Notes under the pieces: generated by a model | Told to the model about the DNA's origin: nothing | Databases searched by the model: none | What the model saw: only the letters and a program-made list of their open reading frames with translations | Made by a program: the position numbers and the translations under genes | Shown here: one piece after another, positions 51,031-60,126 of the stretch | How the letters are laid out: each line of letters begins with the position of its first letter | How positions within the stretch are numbered: position 1 is the first letter of the stretch | Origin: CAVVYA01 sp963752345 | Lineage (GTDB): Bacteria > Pseudomonadota > Alphaproteobacteria > SMXQ01 | Direction: 5' to 3' | NCBI GenBank assembly: GCA_963752345.1 | Contig: CAVVYA010000017.1 | Coordinates: 372,001-436,000, forward strand | DNA: 64,000 nt

Positions 51031-52533
51031 ATGGAGCGAAATCTTCAGCCTACCTGTTCACCACGCCGATCGTGCCGGCGGCCTTCGCCGGGCGTCGCCT
51101 GGGGCATCCTGGGCGGCGCGCTGCCGGGCATCTCGCCCTCGATCACCATGGCGCTGCTGCTGCCCTTCACCTACGGCATGGACCCGACGCCGGCCCTGGT
51201 CATGCTCGCCTCGACCTATGTCGGCGCCGAATATGGCGGATCGATTCCCGCCATCCTGATCCGCACGCCCGGCACCAATGCGGCGGCCGCGACGGTGATC
51301 GACGGCTACATGCATGAAGCAGCAGGGCAAGGCCGGCGAGGCGCTCGGCATATTCGCTCTATCTCCGGCTTCATCGGCGGGCTGGTCGGGCTGATCTGCC
51401 TCGTGCTGCATGACCGAGAAGCTGTCGAGCGTGGCGCTCGCGTTCAAGCCGATCGTCCTATTTCGCGCTCGGCGTCCTCGGCCTGTCGGTGATCGCCTCG
51501 CTGTCGGGCGATTCGCTGATCAAGGGGCTCATCGCCGGCATACTCGGCCTCATGGTCGCGGCCATCGGCACCGATCCGGTCGCGGGGATGAACCGCTTCA
51601 CGTTCGACAGTCCGGAATTGCTCTCCGGCATTCCGCCGATCCTCGCGATGGTCGGGCTCTACGCCATCAGCGAGCTGTTCGTGCAAAGCGGCGAGCCGGG
51701 CTGGCAGAAGGCGACCAAGGAAGACGCGCGCATCAAATTCCCCAATCTCGAGCATGTGGAAGCGGCTGGCCGTGCCGCAGTTCATCGGCTCGGTCATGGG
51801 CATCTTCGAAGGGCTGACGCCGGGCGGCGGCGGCACCATCTCCGCCTTCCTCGCCTACAACGAAGCTCGGCGCTGGTCGCGCCACAAGGAGGAATTCGGC
51901 AAGGGCTCGCCCGAGGGCGTGGCGGCGCCGGAGACCGCCAACAACACGGTCGCCTGCACGGCGCTGATCCCGATGCTCAGCCTGGGCATCCCGGGCTCCA
52001 ACTCCGCCGCCATCCTGCTCGGCGGGTTCCTGATCCACAACCTGATCCCCGGGCCCGATGCTGTTCGTCAAGCACGGCGAACTGGTCGACGATCTCTACA
52101 CCGGCCTGTTCGTCGCCAACGCGGCGATGATCATCCTCGGCTATTTGATCATGATGCCCTGCATCTGGCTGGTGAACCGGCCGAAGCCCTATCTGATGGC
52201 GTTCATCTACGCGCTGGTGCTGTCGGGCCTCTATTCGATCAGCCACAGCCTGTTCCAGATCGGCATCGCGCTCGCCTTCGGCGTGCGTCGGCTATGCCAT
52301 GCGCTATTTCCGCGTGCCTTTCCTGCCCATGGTGCTGGGCGTCGTGCTCGGCTTCATGGTCGAATCGAATTACCGCCGCTCGCTGGTGCTGTCGAGCGGC
52401 GACCACATCACCTTCATCGAAGACCCGATTTCGCTCGGCCTGCTCGCCTCTTCGCTGGTGTTCATCGTCGGCTCGCTGGTGCGCCACGATCTCGACTCTC
52501 AAAAAACAGGAACGCCAGGGATTCGTCGCATGA
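51031..52533 (+). pseudogene. tctA: TctA-type large membrane subunit, about ten frameshifts
   Basis: About 497 residues after repair, twelve or so membrane helices. The TctA signatures are clear: GVAWGILGGALPGISPSITMALLLPFTYGM, YVGAEYGGSIPAILIRTPGTNAAAATVIDGY (in parts, 51210-51312), EGLTPGGGGTISAFLAYNEARRWS, PETANNTVACTALIPMLSLGIPGSNSAAILLGG (in parts), and GDHITFIEDPISLG. The breaks are extra bases, often a C in front of ATG (near 51313, 51409, 51757). The stop overlaps the start of the next gene (ATGA). Confidence 0.85.
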
Positions 52534-53917
52534 CGGTAGTGGATAAGACGCATAAGCCCGCCGTTGCCGAACAGGTCGCCGAATGGCTCGCCACCACCCA
52601 GGCCGAAGTCCCTGCTGCCGGACGACCGTGGAGATGGCGCGCAAGCTGTTTCTCGACGTCGCCGGCCTGTGCATCGCCGCGCGCGGCGAGGATTACATCA
52701 GCGCGACGCTGGCGGCCGTCGATCGCGGCGGTGCCGCCACGGCACTCGGCCATGCCGGAAGCTGCGATGGATTCGGCGCCGCCCTGATCAACGGCACGGC
52801 GGCCCATGGCGAGGATTTCGACGACACGTTCGAGGGCGGCCCGGTGCATTCCGGTGCCGTGATCGTGCCTGCGGTGATGGCGGCGTGCGAGCGCGAGGCA
52901 CTGGGCGGCGACCGCCTGCTCGTCGGTATCGCCACCGGTGTCGAGCTGATGTGCCGCCTGAGCCTGGTGGCGCCGCAGGCGACCCACAAGGCCGGCTTCC
53001 ATCCGACGGCGGTGTTCGGCGCTCTGGCCGCCGCCGGCGGGGTGAGCGCGGCGCTGGGCCTGGACGCGCGGCAGGCTGCGTGGGCGCTGGGCATCGCCGG
53101 CAGCATGGCCTCGGGCATCATCGAATATCTCGCCGAAGGCACCTGGACCAAGCGCATGCATGCCGGCTGGGCGGCCCAGGCGGGTCTCCGCGCCGCCCTG
53201 ATGGCGCGCGGCGGCTTCGTCGGACCACGCACTGTGCTTGACGGCGTGCATGGCTTCTATCAGGCCTTCGCGCCCTCGGTGCCGCCCGATTTTTCGCAGC
53301 TGCTCGACGGGCTCGGCAAGCGCTGGGTGATCGAGACGGTGGCGTTCAAGCCCTATGCCTGCGGCACCATGACCCAGCCCTTCATCGACTGCGCCATCAG
53401 GCTCGCCGAGAGCGGCGTGCGGGCCGAGGACATTACCGACATCCTATGCGAAGTGGGCGAGGGCACGGTGCACCGGTTGTGGGAGCCGCTCGCCGTCAAG
53501 CATCACCCGCAGACCCCCTATGCGGCCAAGTTCAGCACCCCCTTCTGCATGGCGGTCGGATTTTTCGACCGGCGCGCCGGCTTCGCGCAATTCACCGAGG
53601 CGCGCATCCGCGACGCCGCGGTGCTCGCGCTCGCCGGCAAGATCCGCTACGTGATCAACCCGAACGACGAATATCCGCGCAATTTCACCGGCCATCTGCG
53701 CGCGACCTTGAAGGACGGCAGCACGCGCGAGTTCCGCCAGCCCTATATGCGTGGCGGCGCCCATGCGCCGATGAACATGGCCGAGTTCGAGACCAAATTT
53801 CTCGACAACGCATTGTACGGCGGATGGGACCGCGCCACGGCGGATCGGTTTGCGCGACTGTCGCGCACGATCTTTGACCAGCCGCGTCTCGATGGTCTGA
53901 CGGAGTTTCGCCGGTGA
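52530..53917 (+). pseudogene. MmgE/PrpD-family protein, two frameshifts at the N terminus
   Basis: ATG 52530 overlaps the tctA stop. The first 25 codons read MTVVDKTHKPAVAEQVAEWLATT; two extra bases near 52608-52622 disrupt the frame, which then continues TVEMARKLFLDVAGLCIAARG, INGTAAHGEDFDDTFEGGPVHSG, GFHPTAVFGALAAAGGVSAALG, MASGIIEYLAEGTWTKRMHAGWAAQAG and KPYACGTMTQPFIDCAI. Repaired length 461 residues. MmgE/PrpD proteins include 2-methylcitrate dehydratase and cis-aconitate decarboxylase; together with tricarboxylate transport a tricarboxylic or dicarboxylic acid substrate is plausible. Confidence 0.85.
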
Positions 53918-54675
53918 GCGGCGTCCTGGAGCTGGATGGCCGCGTCGCCATCGTCACCGGCAGCGCGCGCAACATCGGCCGTGCCATCGCCATCGATCTG
54001 GCGCGCGCCGGCGCGGCCGTGGTGGTCAATGCCCGCAGCTCGGCGGCCGAAGCTGAAGCGGTGGCGGCGGAAATCCGCAAAGCGGGCGGCAAGGCCACGG
54101 TCAAGCTCGCCGACGTGACCGATCCCGCCGCGGTGACGGGACTGGTCGCCTCGGCCGTCGAAACATTCGGCCGGCTCGATATCCTGGTCAACAATGCCGG
54201 CGTGCGCAAGGAAACCGCCTTCGCCGACCTCGGTTATGCCGAATGGAAGCAGATCACCGGCATCATCCTCGATGCGGCGTACCTGTGCGCCCACGAGGCG
54301 CTGCCCCATCTGATGACATCGGGCCACGGCGCTATCGTCAACTTGGGTGGTCTTTCGGCCCATACCGGCTCCGCCAGGCGCGCCCATGTGATCGCCGCCA
54401 AGATGGGCGTGGTCGGGCTGACGCGCGGCCTGGCTCACGATCTCGCGCCGCACGGCATCACGGTGAATTGCGTCGCGCCCGGCCTGATCGACACCCTGCG
54501 TCAGGCGAGCTCGACCGGTGGCGTGCCGGCCCATCACGCCGGCCATATGCCGCTCGTCGGACGCAGGGGCTCACCGGAGGAGATCGCGGCCCTGGTGCGC
54601 TTTCTCAGCGGCCCCCAGGCCCGCTATATCACCGGCCAGACGATTCATGCCAATGGCGGCCTCTTCTTCGCTTAG
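53914..54675 (+). CDS. SDR-fold protein lacking the catalytic tetrad
   Basis: 253 residues, FabG-like Rossmann fold: TGSARNIG cofactor glycine motif at residues 15-22 and NNAG at 93-96. Gapless alignment by eye with E. coli FabG puts Ile118, Gly146 and Val159 at the positions of the catalytic Asn, Ser and Tyr; only Lys163 remains. The C-terminal ITGQTIHANGG is normal. GTG 53914 overlaps the stop of the MmgE/PrpD gene. It may bind a nucleotide and act as a non-dehydrogenase enzyme or use other residues (Ser148, His158). Between two MmgE/PrpD genes in one operon. Confidence 0.85.
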   Translation: MSGVLELDGRVAIVTGSARNIGRAIAIDLARAGAAVVVNARSSAAEAEAVAAEIRKAGGKATVKLADVTDPAAVTGLVASAVETFGRLDILVNNAGVRKETAFADLGYAEWKQITGIILDAAYLCAHEALPHLMTSGHGAIVNLGGLSAHTGSARRAHVIAAKMGVVGLTRGLAHDLAPHGITVNCVAPGLIDTLRQASSTGGVPAHHAGHMPLVGRRGSPEEIAALVRFLSGPQARYITGQTIHANGGLFFA

Positions 54676-54709
54676 TGCCGCCGCACTTTCATCTGTGAGG
54701 AGCGTACCG

Positions 54710-56083
54710 ATGACTGAGATCACCCGGACCTTGGCCCGCTATGTGGTCGGCTCGAAGCTGGCTGACATCCCGGCCGCCGTGCGGCGCGAGGCGACCCGCT
54801 CGATCCTCAACTGGATGGGCTGCGCCGTGGGCGGCTCGCAGCACGAGACGGTCGATCGCGCGCTCGCCGCGCTGCGGCCCTTTGCCGGCGCGGAACAGGC
54901 CACCGTGCTCGGTCGCCGCGAACGCATCGATATGATGCACGCGGCGCTGCTCAATGGCATCTCGAGCCATGTGTTCGATTTCGACGACACGCATCTCAAG
55001 ACCATCATCCATCCGGCGGGGCCGGTGGCTTCCGCCATCCTGGCGCTCGCGGAATACCAGCCGGTCGACGGCGCCGACCTGCTGCATGCCTTCATCCTGG
55101 GCGTCGAAGTCGAATGCCGCATCGGCAACGCCGTGTATCCGGCGCATTACGATATCGGCTGGCATATCACCGGCACGGCAGGCGTGTTCGGCGCGGCGGC
55201 CGCCGCCGGCAAGCTGCTCGGACTGAACGAGCAGCGGATGATCTGGGCGCTCGGCATCGCCGGCACCCAGTCGTCGGGCTTCCGCGAGATGTTCGGCACC
55301 ATGTGCAAGAGTTTTCATCCCGGACGCGCGGCGCAGAACGGCCTCGCCTCGGCCTTCCTGGCCGAGAGCGACTTCACCAGCTCCAACCAGGTGCTGGAGG
55401 CGAAGCGCGGCTTCGCCCACGTGATGTCGACGAAGCAGGACTACGACGAGATCACCCGCGATCTCGGCAAGAGCTTCGAGGTGTCGCTCAATACCTACAA
55501 GCCATTCGCCTGCGGCATCGTCATTCATCCGGTGATCGACGGCTGCATCCAACTGCGCAACGAGCACGAGCTGAAGGCCGAAGACATCGAACGCGTCACG
55601 GTGCGTGTCCATCCGCTGGTGCTCGAACTGACGGGCAAGAAAACGCCGCAGGTCGGGCTCGAAGGAAAGTTCAGCGTTTATCACTCGGCGGCGGTCGCCA
55701 TTATTCATGGCGCGGCCGGCGAAACCGAATACAGCGACGCGGCGGTGCGCGACTCCCAGACCGTGGCATTGCGCGATCGGGTCGAGGCGATCGCCGACGC
55801 GTCCATCCACGAAGCCGAGGCGCAGGTTTCCATCATGTTGAAAAACAACCAGAGGCTGGAGAAGCACGTGAAACATGCCATCGGCAGCCTGGAGCGGCCG
55901 ATGAGCGATGCGGATCTCGAAGAGAAATTCCGCGGTCTGGCCGACGGTGTGCTGTCGAAGGCGGAAACCGACCGCCTGATCGATCTCTGCTGGAAGGTCG
56001 AAGGGCTGGCCGACGCTTCAGCGCTCGCGCGTGCCGCCGTGCCGGGCGCGGCAATCAAGGCTGCCGCCAAGACCGCGCGCTGA
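54710..56083 (+). CDS. MmgE/PrpD-family protein, second copy
   Basis: 457 residues, intact. Start ATG 54710 after gtgaggagc. Signatures: ATRSILNWMGCAVGGSQHETV, LLNGISSHVFDFDDTHLKTIIHPAGP, DIGWHITGTAGVFGAAAAAGKLLG, SSGFREMFGTMCKSFHPGRAAQNG and TYKPFACGIVIHPVIDG. The conserved DFDDTH and cap motifs are as in 2-methylcitrate dehydratase and cis-aconitate decarboxylase. Last gene of the TTT operon. It differs clearly from the first copy, so the two may act on successive intermediates or form a heteromer. Confidence 0.9.
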   Translation: MTEITRTLARYVVGSKLADIPAAVRREATRSILNWMGCAVGGSQHETVDRALAALRPFAGAEQATVLGRRERIDMMHAALLNGISSHVFDFDDTHLKTIIHPAGPVASAILALAEYQPVDGADLLHAFILGVEVECRIGNAVYPAHYDIGWHITGTAGVFGAAAAAGKLLGLNEQRMIWALGIAGTQSSGFREMFGTMCKSFHPGRAAQNGLASAFLAESDFTSSNQVLEAKRGFAHVMSTKQDYDEITRDLGKSFEVSLNTYKPFACGIVIHPVIDGCIQLRNEHELKAEDIERVTVRVHPLVLELTGKKTPQVGLEGKFSVYHSAAVAIIHGAAGETEYSDAAVRDSQTVALRDRVEAIADASIHEAEAQVSIMLKNNQRLEKHVKHAIGSLERPMSDADLEEKFRGLADGVLSKAETDRLIDLCWKVEGLADASALARAAVPGAAIKAAAKTAR

Positions 56084-56178
56084 AACGCGACAAATCCCTC
56101 TCCTGTCGTCACGCCCCGGCTTGGCCTGGCTTGGCTGGGGCATGGCGATTCTACAGGTCTGCAGGCGGAGATTCCGGC

Positions 56179-57324
56179 TCACTTCCCATACAGATGCGTC
56201 ACCAGCACGAAGCGGCGGCCCGTGGTGATTGGCAAGACTTCGTGCAGGATGGCGGCGGAAAAGAGGATCGCGGCGCCGATCGGCAGGTTGTAGGTCTGCT
56301 CGCCATATTCGCGGAACCGCAGGGCGCCGCCCTGGAACGTGTCATTGAGCGCGACCGACAGGGTGAAGCGGCGGTGCTGGGTTTCCTGTGACGCGCAGTC
56401 GCGGTGCGGTCGCAGCATGCCGCCGTCCGACGCGTCGTAGCACGACAGGGCATAGATCTCGCGCTGCGGGGCGCGGGTATCGAACGCCTTGCTGATCTCG
56501 GGCATCAGTCGGCGCGCGAGCTTGGCGTCAAGCGCCTGCTGCAGCCGCGGATCTTCGATCAAATATTGCTTTACCCGGCCGTACTCGTGGAGAAAGTTGA
56601 CGCATTTCGGATCCACGTCGGAATGGCCGGCGGCGCCGTGCTGCTCATCCATCTGGTGCCAAAGCTGCATCAGGGCGCCGCAATCGGCGCCGCTCAGGGC
56701 GCCTGGCACCAGCAGCACCGGCGGATGGGCGCTCAACGGAATGGGCGGCCGGCTGCGCTGAATCTGCCGCAGCAACTCCACAATGCGGCCCGGCTCGGGT
56801 GGCAGGGCCCCGCCGCCGACGTAGGCGATCTTCATATTGGCATTGAGCAGAATGGCCACTGTGCCGGTCATGCCGTCCATGCCATAGGCGCGAAAGACGT
56901 CGCCTTTGTGATCGGTTAGCAGCGGGAACATGGGCTTGCTCTCGGGCGGACCGGGCATGGCCAGGATGTCGCCGGCGATCTCGGTGCGGGTCAGTCCGAA
57001 CAGGCTGCAGCCGAGACGCTGGAATTCCTCATGGGCGGCGATGAACGGCCGCAGGACGTCCATGAAGGCGGCCGCGCTCCGGCCGGCAGGGGCAGGGGCG
57101 AGAGCATGGAAGAGGAGCAGGAGCGGTTTGCCCGCGATGTCATTATCGAGTGGGCTCCACTGGGTGCCGGCCGGATCGGGTAGAATGAACGGCGTGGCCG
57201 GGTCGCCGACCTCCAGCCGGTCGTGCACGAGCAGGCCGGCCGACGCGGCGCTAGGGCCACTGGCCTTCGTTGGCCCCGTTGCCCCGGCGGTGGTCGTGAG
57301 ATTCGGTCGCGGCTCGGTGGTCAT
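56179..57324 (-). CDS. Redoxin-like domain fused to a 2OG-Fe(II) oxygenase (prolyl-4-hydroxylase fold)
   Basis: 381 residues. After a Thr/Ala-rich leader, residues about 33-190 resemble an AhpC/TSA peroxiredoxin (LEVGDPATPFILPDPAGTQ, LFHALAPAPAGRSAAAF, LTDHKGDVFRAYGMDG) but the peroxidatic Cys position has no cysteine. Residues about 200-381 are a P4H-type 2OG-Fe domain: HRD with His307 and Asp309, distal His361, Arg370/371 for 2-oxoglutarate, and GGALRFREYGEQTYNLPIG. The fused first domain is probably a protein-interaction or degenerate redox module. It stands alone and converges with the MmgE/PrpD operon. Confidence 0.8.
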   Translation of the reverse strand: MTTEPRPNLTTTAGATGPTKASGPSAASAGLLVHDRLEVGDPATPFILPDPAGTQWSPLDNDIAGKPLLLLFHALAPAPAGRSAAAFMDVLRPFIAAHEEFQRLGCSLFGLTRTEIAGDILAMPGPPESKPMFPLLTDHKGDVFRAYGMDGMTGTVAILLNANMKIAYVGGGALPPEPGRIVELLRQIQRSRPPIPLSAHPPVLLVPGALSGADCGALMQLWHQMDEQHGAAGHSDVDPKCVNFLHEYGRVKQYLIEDPRLQQALDAKLARRLMPEISKAFDTRAPQREIYALSCYDASDGGMLRPHRDCASQETQHRRFTLSVALNDTFQGGALRFREYGEQTYNLPIGAAILFSAAILHEVLPITTGRRFVLVTHLYGK

Positions 57325-57467
57325 ATCCTATCCCCGCAATCCGCGGCGTGGTTGCCTCCAGGAACGACGGTACGCGCCTCAATCAAATCGCGTAACAAAA
57401 TGACAGCCAACCTATGGCCTGTCCATGGAAAGGGGTGATTATCGGGTCCACCTACAGCCGGTTGTGA

Positions 57468-57493
57468 GGAACCGCTTGCGCCCGGACTCCGTT
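57468..57493 (+). promoter_or_regulatory. EcfG-type general stress promoter
   Basis: GGAAC at 57468-57472 and CGTT at 57490-57493 with a 17-base spacer, a perfect match to GGAAC-N16/17-CGTT, 47 bp before the start of the unknown gene at 57541. Confidence 0.7.
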
Positions 57494-57540
57494 ATCGCTA
57501 ATTAACAGGTTGATCTACTTGCCCTTACAGGGATTTTTGA

Positions 57541-58191
57541 ATGGGCTTGGTTAACGGGCAGGGGGCCGTGACCGGCAAGTCGAGGTTCGATCCAACGGAC
57601 CTCGGCCGTCCGCCGAGCGCGGCGCGTGCCCTGGCAGAACATACCGAGCAGCGGGTCCTCAAGGACCTGCAGGATCAATTGGACCGCCTGCTCCCGCCCG
57701 GCGTCGATCTCGGGAGAATTCGCCCGCCCAACGGCCACCATGCCGTCGACCATCTCGCGAGTTTTGCGCGCCGGCTGGAAATGCTTGCCAGCCGCTACAG
57801 CCGTCTCGTGCAGGGTTCCGGCTCGAGTACGGTACTCGCCAAACTATGGGAAGCATGGAACGGCTTCGAGGGCTGCCGTTCGCTCGAGGATGTCCATGCC
57901 CAGCTCAAGGTGCTGGAGGACAATCTCGCGGAAACCGTTCGCCACATGCGCCAGCGGCTCGAAAGAACGGATCCGGCGAATCCATCCGGACCAAAAATCA
58001 TTCCCGCGTCGTGCCTGTCGGACTATCAACTGCTGCTCGATATCGTCACCGAACTTTTCGCCATCCGGCGCGTGGCGCTGATCGGCGAGCTCAACGAAAT
58101 CGAGAGCGAGCTGTGCGACAATTGGTTCGCGCGCGGTTCGGACGCCTGGATATTGCTGGAAAGCAAATGGCAGGAATGGGCGAATGATTGA
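57541..58191 (+). CDS. Hypothetical protein, first gene of a stress operon
   Basis: 216 residues, soluble, mostly helical. N-terminal linker, then HTEQRVLKDLQDQLDRLLPPGV, VDHLASFARRLEMLASRYSRLV, EDVHAQLKVLEDNLAETVRHMRQRLERT and LFAIRRVALIGELNEIESEL. No family recognised; helix spacing suggests a coiled or helical-bundle scaffold. ATG 57541 has AGGG about ten bases upstream. The next gene starts inside its last codons (58184), so they are coupled. A perfect EcfG promoter lies upstream. Confidence 0.7.
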   Translation: MGLVNGQGAVTGKSRFDPTDLGRPPSAARALAEHTEQRVLKDLQDQLDRLLPPGVDLGRIRPPNGHHAVDHLASFARRLEMLASRYSRLVQGSGSSTVLAKLWEAWNGFEGCRSLEDVHAQLKVLEDNLAETVRHMRQRLERTDPANPSGPKIIPASCLSDYQLLLDIVTELFAIRRVALIGELNEIESELCDNWFARGSDAWILLESKWQEWAND

Positions 58192-59077
58192 GCTCGATGT
58201 CCCGCGTTATCTCGGCCAGCTCAAATCGATCACCCCGGAATTGGCGCGCGAATTCCGCTTTCCCGCGCTGTTCACGTTCACCGGACCGAAGCTGAAGGAG
58301 GCCATGGCCTTCGCCTTCAGCCAGTGGGAAGACGAGAAAAACCCGGCGCCCTACCAGCTCATCTGTTTGCGCACGCTGCGCTACTTGACGGTCATCGAGA
58401 CCATGCGCAAGCGCGATCCCGATTTCGAATTCTGGGCGCGCGCCTTCGCCACCAGCACGGATAGCGGCTTCCGCCAGGAATGCGTCCTCGCTTGCTACGG
58501 CAGCGACGACGACCGCGCGTGGGAGCTGGTGCGCAGCGCGGCGACCGACCGCAACGGCAAGATCCGCGCCTTCGCGCTGCAGATCAACGGCACGATCGTG
58601 CGCATGGTGCCGACGCGGCGCGCGGCAGGTATGGCGCTCCTGAAATACAATCTTGAACATGGCAACCCGTGGAACCGCTTGGGCGCGTTGATGGGCTATT
58701 CGGTCGCGGGCCTGCGCGGCGACGGGCTGGCCACTCAGCTCACCCGTTTCGTCGATACGGAATGGGACGATACTTTGCGCCATATGGCGATCGGTCTGTT
58801 GTCGCGCATCATGGAGAAAGAGGCTTTCGCCAATTTCGCGGCCGAGTTCGCCGCGCGCGCCGCGCCTTTGCCACCCGGGACCCAGGCGGTGCTCTTTCAT
58901 TTTCTGTCGATCGCCCACCCGACCAAGGCTCAGTCCATTGCGGCGCAGGCCTTCCTCGATCCCAAGTCCGCGGGGCCGCTGGCCGAAGCCGCGGCTCAGA
59001 GCCTCTCGGCGCAAGCCACCATCGCGTCCCACGCGTGGGACGACGATTTCAAGCACACCTTGCTTGGATTGCACTGA
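58184..59077 (+). CDS. Hypothetical HEAT-like helical repeat protein
   Basis: 297 residues, overlapping the previous gene by eight bases. Helical pairs recur every 35-45 residues (FATSTDSGFRQECVLACYGSDDDRAWELV, AFALQINGTIVRMVPTRRAAG, WDDTLRHMAIGLLSRIMEKEAF, in parts), as in HEAT/armadillo-type repeat proteins, which usually bind other proteins. No catalytic motif is visible. It is translationally coupled to the unknown gene at 57541 and presumably under the same EcfG promoter. Converges with the receiver gene. Confidence 0.7.
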   Translation: MIELDVPRYLGQLKSITPELAREFRFPALFTFTGPKLKEAMAFAFSQWEDEKNPAPYQLICLRTLRYLTVIETMRKRDPDFEFWARAFATSTDSGFRQECVLACYGSDDDRAWELVRSAATDRNGKIRAFALQINGTIVRMVPTRRAAGMALLKYNLEHGNPWNRLGALMGYSVAGLRGDGLATQLTRFVDTEWDDTLRHMAIGLLSRIMEKEAFANFAAEFAARAAPLPPGTQAVLFHFLSIAHPTKAQSIAAQAFLDPKSAGPLAEAAAQSLSAQATIASHAWDDDFKHTLLGLH

Positions 59078-59088
59078 GCGGTCACCGC

Positions 59089-59478
59089 CTAATCCAGCGT
59101 CGAACCTTCCTTGAGCAAGACGCGGTTTACAGCCGCGAGCAACTGCGCATCCTCGAAGGGTTTGGTGACCACGATCGCATCGGGAAAACGGTCGGCGATG
59201 CCGGAGCGGCCGTAACCCGTCAGGAACACAAACGGGATGTTTCGCGCAATCAGCTCGTCGGCCACGGGATCGACCAGCTCGCCGCTCAGGTTCACGTCGA
59301 GGATGGCGCCATCCACCGATTCGGTGTCGAGCACCGAGATGGCCGCGTCGACGTTTGGCGCGGCGCAGACAACCATCGCGCCGGCATCGCTGATGATGTC
59401 GTGAACCAACATGGCGACGAGAGCTTCGTCTTCGACCAAAAGCAGACGAAGGCCTTTGAGTTTTGTACCGGGATTCAT
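59089..59478 (-). CDS. Single-domain response regulator (FATGUY-like receiver)
   Basis: 129 residues, only a receiver: LLLVEDEALVAMLVHDII, phospho-acceptor Asp in GAILDVNLSGE, FVFLTGYGRSGI (resembling the FATGUY motif of alphaproteobacterial single-domain regulators) and VVTKPFED with the conserved Lys. Such proteins often act in phosphorelays of the general stress response. No kinase or PhyR is adjacent; the hybrid kinases of this window are candidate partners. Start ATG 59478. Confidence 0.85.
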   Translation of the reverse strand: MNPGTKLKGLRLLLVEDEALVAMLVHDIISDAGAMVVCAAPNVDAAISVLDTESVDGAILDVNLSGELVDPVADELIARNIPFVFLTGYGRSGIADRFPDAIVVTKPFEDAQLLAAVNRVLLKEGSTLD

Positions 59479-59726
59479 GGTACCGATTATGCTCGGGACA
59501 AACGGCAGCGCTGAGGTCCCGCGAGTCGCACGTTGAAGCGTCTGCGACTGTAGGATGGCGAGGCGGTGCGGGCAACGCCGCGCGCGAAGTTATCCCCAAC
59601 AACGCTGCTATGCGGACTGTTTTCTGGCGTTGCGATGTTGGAAAGTCACACTTGGCCGAGGCGGGACCTTTCTGCTTTCATGCGAATGCCTGACCGCCGC
59701 TCAGCAATCTCCGAAAGGCACCGCTC

Positions 59727-60101
59727 ATGCGACTAATTTTATTACTCGCCGCGCTCTGCGGCTTCTTGACCGTGGGTATCGGTGCGTTCGCCGCCCATGG
59801 GTTGCGTGGCATGCTCGACGGGCAGCAATTGGCATGGGTGGAAAGCGGTGTGCGCTATCAGGGCTTGCACAGCTTGGCGCTGCTCGCGGTTGCGATCCTC
59901 GCGGGCATGAGACCGGCGCGCCTGCTCACGGCAGTTGCCGCCGCGTTCGTCCTTGGAATCGTGCTGTTCTCCGGCGGGCTCTACGGCCTCGCGCTCACCG
60001 GTGCGCGCGCTTTTGGGCTGGCCACGCCGCTGGGCGGCAGTCTCTTTCTTCTCGGCTGGATGGTGCTCGGCGTCTACGCCTGGAAACTCGCCGAACGCTA
60101 G
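59727..60101 (+). CDS. DUF423 membrane protein
   Basis: 124 residues, four membrane helices. Family opening GFLTVGIGAFAAHGLRGML, then ESGVRYQGLHSLALLAV and IVLFSGGLYGLALTGARAFG..ATPLGGSLFLLGW. DUF423 (YgdD-like) proteins are widely conserved inner-membrane proteins of unknown function. The upstream stretch 59479-59726 shows no gene or clear promoter. Monocistronic. Confidence 0.9.
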   Translation: MRLILLLAALCGFLTVGIGAFAAHGLRGMLDGQQLAWVESGVRYQGLHSLALLAVAILAGMRPARLLTAVAAAFVLGIVLFSGGLYGLALTGARAFGLATPLGGSLFLLGWMVLGVYAWKLAER

Positions 60102-60126
60102 GCTGTAGCACCACGCGGCATGAGGG

